This document shows, piece after piece, positions 5,472 through 8,189 of a stretch of DNA of 8,189 bases. The notes under the pieces are model-generated. The model saw only the letters and a program-made list of their open reading frames with translations. It was not told the DNA's origin and did not search any database. Position numbers and translations under genes: made by a program. The stretch spans positions 1,082,681 through 1,090,869 of the forward strand of contig CP070658.1 in assembly GCA_020355105.1 (NCBI GenBank), read 5' to 3'. Source of the stretch: Candidatus Thorarchaeota archaeon (GTDB lineage Archaea > Asgardarchaeota > Thorarchaeia > Thorarchaeales > Thorarchaeaceae). Numbering within the stretch: the stretch's first letter is position 1; every line of letters starts with the position of its first letter.

Positions 5472-7226
5472 ATGCGTTTCTTTGGTCATCTCATCAAGGG
5501 TGAAGTGTCTGGGCGAAAGGGAGCAAAGACAGGTGTCTTCCCAGATATGAATAAGGCACTTGAGTCCCCTCGAATCCTCCTATCAATGGCGCTGAGAGAA
5601 CAGGGTTCAGCCAATAGGTTTGCAGCCCGCTATCTCGGAGGACTGCTTCCCGAAAGGACTCCAGAAATCAGGCTCCTGAAGGATTACATTAGGATCCATG
5701 GATATCCAACAGCTACAAATGACGAGATAGATGATATTGCCTTTGCTGAGTACGCCATTGGTGGAGCAAGAGAAACAGCTGTCGCATGCGAGGAGGCGAA
5801 GATAATTCGCCGGCTAATGCATAGGGAGCTTCACGATAGTGGAGGAGGATTGACCCTCAGGGAACGTGCAGATGGCCTCATAGATGTCGGCAGGATACTG
5901 ATGAAGCACTATGATGACTTCAAAGAGATTGGTATCGCTGAGGGCACTCCAGTGACGCTCTTTGATTGGCAGACCGAAACTGTCTTCAAATCTCTCAATA
6001 AGAAGCACATTGACTTTGCCACCTCAAGGCTAGAACCTGAAGAGATTCCTTGTAGACAAGAGAGAGAGCGGACTGTACTGTCACACTATCCATTCGGTGC
6101 CGTAGGAATCTTCCCGCCCTATAATGCTGCTATCGGTCTAGGTGCGTTGGCGATTATCTGCAGCTATTGGGCTGGAAATGCGACTGTGATTAGGACTCCC
6201 GCCAGGATGCCCCTAACAAACATGGAGCTGGCATATGTCCTGACAGATTCGATGAGGGAACTAGACTTCCCGGCAAGTGCATTTCAGTCAGTGATTGGTC
6301 CGGCGCGCGAGATTGCCGACTACATGGTCAACCGATCACCGTTGAATGCAATGGTGTACTATGGCGACTCAGAAGTTGGTCTTCAGCTAATGGCTCAGGC
6401 AATCAAGAGAGGTATGCATTTCGTGCCAGAACTTGCCGGAAGCGGAGCAAGTCTTGTTTGGAAAGATGTCGATATCGAGAAGGTGGCGGAGTATGTGACC
6501 CGGGCACGGTTCTTCGGCTCGGGACAGATATGCCTCGCTGCGAAGAGGCTCTTCCTTCATGAGGCCATCTTCGACGAGTTTGTGGAAGCTTTAGTAGAGA
6601 AGAGTAATCAGCTGAAGGTTGGTCTGCCAGCAGACTCGAACACAGACCTCCCAGCGATTGGAACCCGAGCGCTGTATCAGATCATCGATATGACCGCGGA
6701 AGCATTGGGAAAGGGAGCGAATCTAGAAACTGGCGGCTACAGGTTGAATGTCCATGGCGAAAAAGACGACGCTGGAGTCTTCTACAAGCCAACGGTCCTG
6801 AGTGACGTTCCACTTGACTGCAAGATGTGGTATCACGAAACCTTTGGCCCTGTCCTGCCAGTCATGAGAATAGACTCCTTTGAACAAGCCATCAGCCAAG
6901 CGAACAATACGCCCTATGGTCTCAGAACATCTGTGTATAGTAATGACCCTGCCATTTCGCAGCGATTCTTCGATGAGATTGATGCCCCAGGGATTGCAAT
7001 CAACACCGACCATCTGTACTTTGACGACTACTATCCACATCTTGGTGGACTAAAGATGAGCGGCGCTTCCGGTGGCAAGTACTTCTACGAGAGTCTAACT
7101 TACCTGAAGTACAGGCACTTCCCCGCTAGAGGATCGGTCAGAGAATCCTTTCATACATTTGAACCAGCATGCCCTCCATCTGCTCATAGGGCTCACCCCA
7201 AGGGCGAAAACCAAACTTCCTCATGA
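5472..7226 (+). CDS. Aldehyde dehydrogenase superfamily protein (possible acyl-CoA reductase or NAD(P)-dependent aldehyde dehydrogenase) with N-terminal extension
   Basis: 584 residues. The ALDH core starts near residue 128 (TLRERADGLIDVGRILM). Its key residues are present: FPPYNAAIG with the oxyanion Asn218, ELAGSGASL with the general base Glu320, FFGSGQICLAAKR with the nucleophile Cys354, and HETFGPVLPV with the cofactor-binding Glu456 and Phe458. The core ends with GGLKMSGASGGKYF. It should oxidise an aldehyde, or reduce an acyl-CoA to the aldehyde, with NAD(P); the substrate is unknown. The first roughly 115 residues are not part of a normal ALDH (family about 480-500 residues) and match nothing I recognise. 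The last 30 residues, past the natural end near RHFPA, read through the antisense of the GNAT gene and look non-conserved. Start chosen for GGGAGG 8 nt before ATG 5472; TTG 5424 would add 16 residues. Transcribed away from the acyl-CoA dehydrogenase fusion. Confidence 0.88.
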   Translation: MRFFGHLIKGEVSGRKGAKTGVFPDMNKALESPRILLSMALREQGSANRFAARYLGGLLPERTPEIRLLKDYIRIHGYPTATNDEIDDIAFAEYAIGGARETAVACEEAKIIRRLMHRELHDSGGGLTLRERADGLIDVGRILMKHYDDFKEIGIAEGTPVTLFDWQTETVFKSLNKKHIDFATSRLEPEEIPCRQERERTVLSHYPFGAVGIFPPYNAAIGLGALAIICSYWAGNATVIRTPARMPLTNMELAYVLTDSMRELDFPASAFQSVIGPAREIADYMVNRSPLNAMVYYGDSEVGLQLMAQAIKRGMHFVPELAGSGASLVWKDVDIEKVAEYVTRARFFGSGQICLAAKRLFLHEAIFDEFVEALVEKSNQLKVGLPADSNTDLPAIGTRALYQIIDMTAEALGKGANLETGGYRLNVHGEKDDAGVFYKPTVLSDVPLDCKMWYHETFGPVLPVMRIDSFEQAISQANNTPYGLRTSVYSNDPAISQRFFDEIDAPGIAINTDHLYFDDYYPHLGGLKMSGASGGKYFYESLTYLKYRHFPARGSVRESFHTFEPACPPSAHRAHPKGENQTSS

Positions 7227-7623
7227 GTCGTTCCCCAGTCGTCTGCCCTACGAGTATGTTGCAGTAGTTCCTCTTGCATCCAATAGCCCTTCCATAATCC
7301 GCGAACTGCATGTACATGGCGGATGCCAGACCTGTTCCTTGACACATCGGCCTGACAGTCTGGTGCTCACCGAAGAGGCCTTTGTCAGTAATCTTGGCCT
7401 TGTAGAGACCAACAATCCTCCCTGCTAGTCTGCTCCCAAAATAGTGGCACCCATTCCGCATATCTTCAAGAACCTGCTCTGCGGAATACATCCTCTTCTC
7501 GCGCCATGACTCGGGATACTCTAATGCTAGTGGCCATACTTCCCTGAAGAGCTCAGATATCTCCTCGGCGTCTTCTTCACCGAATTCAATGATTCGGATT
7601 TGTTCTTCAGGTAGGTCTGCCAT
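7138..7623 (-). CDS. GNAT-family N-acetyltransferase
   Basis: 161 residues, a single GNAT domain, which transfers an acetyl (or other acyl) group from CoA to an amine. The acetyl-CoA pyrophosphate loop is clear: VRPMCQGTGLA (90-100) fits the V-R-P-x-x-Q/R-G-x-G-x-A pattern, followed by the helix SAMYMQFADYGRAIGC. Motif B is GERLMRKFGFRPWGE (130-144), the usual GF turn near the end. The acceptor cannot be deduced. ATG 7623 is preferred because AAGGGAG precedes it at 5-nt spacing; ATG 7638 would add five residues (MKGVE) but has no ribosome binding site. The radical SAM gene ends 64 nt upstream on the same strand, so the two are probably one transcript. The 3' end overlaps the opposite aldehyde dehydrogenase frame by 89 bp. 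Confidence 0.86.
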   Translation of the reverse strand: MADLPEEQIRIIEFGEEDAEEISELFREVWPLALEYPESWREKRMYSAEQVLEDMRNGCHYFGSRLAGRIVGLYKAKITDKGLFGEHQTVRPMCQGTGLASAMYMQFADYGRAIGCKRNYCNILVGQTTGERLMRKFGFRPWGEPYEQMEGMLVQMYERIL

Positions 7624-7628
7624 TTCAA

Positions 7629-7635
7629 CTCCCTT
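7629..7635 (-). promoter_or_regulatory. Shine-Dalgarno AAGGGAG for the GNAT gene
   Basis: AAGGGAG on the minus strand ends 5 nt before ATG 7623 and selects that start over the upstream in-frame ATG at 7638. Confidence 0.6.
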
Positions 7636-7687
7636 CATGGAGTGTGTTGCTTTGACATAAACTTCTGCTTAGGGACCAAATAGTGAG

Positions 7688-8189
7688 CTATGATAAGCTC
7701 GCAGCCCAATCATGTGCCTCTTGGATTGGAGTACAACCGCCACATCGATGACATCCCGCAACAGTATTCTCAGGGTTCAAATCCCACTTGTACAGGATGC
7801 GACCAACTTCTTTGTAGAGACTAATCGAGTCTTCAAGGTTCCCTACATAGGTTGGTATGTAGTCAACAAGCTGGCTACCCTTGGCCGGTCGGACTGGAGA
7901 TACTATGGGAAGCACACCTACTTCAGCGAGTTCTTCAACGAGACCAAGTGTCTGGTCTACGTTCTCTCCTAACCCTTGCAGGAGGAATGTGCTAACGTTT
8001 CCTCTGTCAAAGAAGTCGAGGGCATGCTGCCAGCTTCTACGATACAGGTCCAATTGGCCGTACTCATACTTTCCGGGTGTCATCTCTTCTCGGACCGACT
8101 CATCTGCGCTTTCTATGTGCATGCCAATTGCATTTGCACCCGCACGTGCGACATCTCTGATGATTCCCCTTCCAACTGGAGGTTCTAAT
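7688..8189 (-). CDS. Radical SAM protein (BioB-like), C-terminal part cut by right window edge
   Basis: The frame runs unbroken into the right edge, giving 166 residues starting LEPPVGRGIIRDVARAGANA. The internal ATG at 8122 lies within conserved sequence and is not the start. The visible part is the second half of a radical SAM TIM barrel of the biotin-synthase/Elp3 type: GANAIGMHIESADESVREEM with a following PGK, then VSTFLLQGLGENVDQTL (substrate/SAM side), then GVLPIVSPVRPAKGSQL. It ends with a CHRCGGC motif (C-x2-C-x2-C, about 7733-7753), perhaps ligands for an extra iron-sulfur cluster or zinc. The N-terminal CxxxCxxC that binds the radical SAM cluster must lie beyond the window, so the family call rests on the C-terminal pattern. 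The GNAT gene follows by 64 nt. The substrate is unknown. Confidence 0.75.
   Translation of the reverse strand, partial: LEPPVGRGIIRDVARAGANAIGMHIESADESVREEMTPGKYEYGQLDLYRRSWQHALDFFDRGNVSTFLLQGLGENVDQTLGLVEELAEVGVLPIVSPVRPAKGSQLVDYIPTYVGNLEDSISLYKEVGRILYKWDLNPENTVAGCHRCGGCTPIQEAHDWAASLS

Noticed and set aside
6723..7040. Minus-strand frame of 105 codons
   Set aside because: It is antisense to the conserved ALDH C-terminal region containing HETFGPV.
7976..8188. Plus-strand frame of 70 codons with several cysteines
   Set aside because: It is antisense to the radical SAM gene, which has the conserved motifs.

Overview
The window (8,189 bp, close to 50% G+C) is gene-dense and most likely chromosomal DNA of an archaeon. 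The strongest pointer is a PDCD5-family gene, a protein found in archaea and eukaryotes but not typical of bacteria. TATA-like elements and short Shine-Dalgarno sites before several genes also fit. An Asgard (Thorarchaeota-like) source is my guess from the protein style. No rRNA, tRNA, CRISPR array, insertion sequence or phage gene was seen, and no gene-free stretch exceeds about 230 bp.

Left part. Minus strand: a PDCD5 DNA-binding protein, then a TatD-family metal hydrolase cut by the left edge. Diverging from them on the plus strand, apparently from a shared AT-rich promoter near 833-848: a 47-residue cysteine-rich protein with a TTG start, then a 258-residue TPR-like helical protein. The latter meets tail to tail, with an 11-bp overlap, a minus-strand rRNA/tRNA m5C methyltransferase of RsmB architecture (NusB-like domain plus NSUN catalytic domain).

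Middle part. Upstream of the methyltransferase on the minus strand lies the most striking gene, a 676-residue fusion of acyl-CoA dehydrogenase, SCP2 sterol-carrier-like lipid-binding domain and MaoC-type (R)-enoyl-CoA hydratase. It would combine two successive beta-oxidation steps and a lipid carrier in one chain. Its domain logic recalls eukaryotic peroxisomal MFE-2 (dehydrogenase-hydratase 2-SCP2), although the dehydrogenase type and the domain order differ. Diverging from it across a 228-bp spacer is a plus-strand aldehyde dehydrogenase superfamily gene with all core catalytic residues and an unexplained N-terminal extension of about 115 residues. The pair could act in one acyl-CoA/aldehyde pathway, but that is inference.

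Right part. The aldehyde dehydrogenase overlaps a minus-strand GNAT acetyltransferase by 89 bp at their 3' ends. Upstream of the GNAT gene, same strand, is the C-terminal part of a BioB-like radical SAM protein ending in a CxxCxxC motif and cut by the right edge. Several starts were moved from the longest possible reading to a start with a well-placed ribosome binding site; reasons are in the entries.
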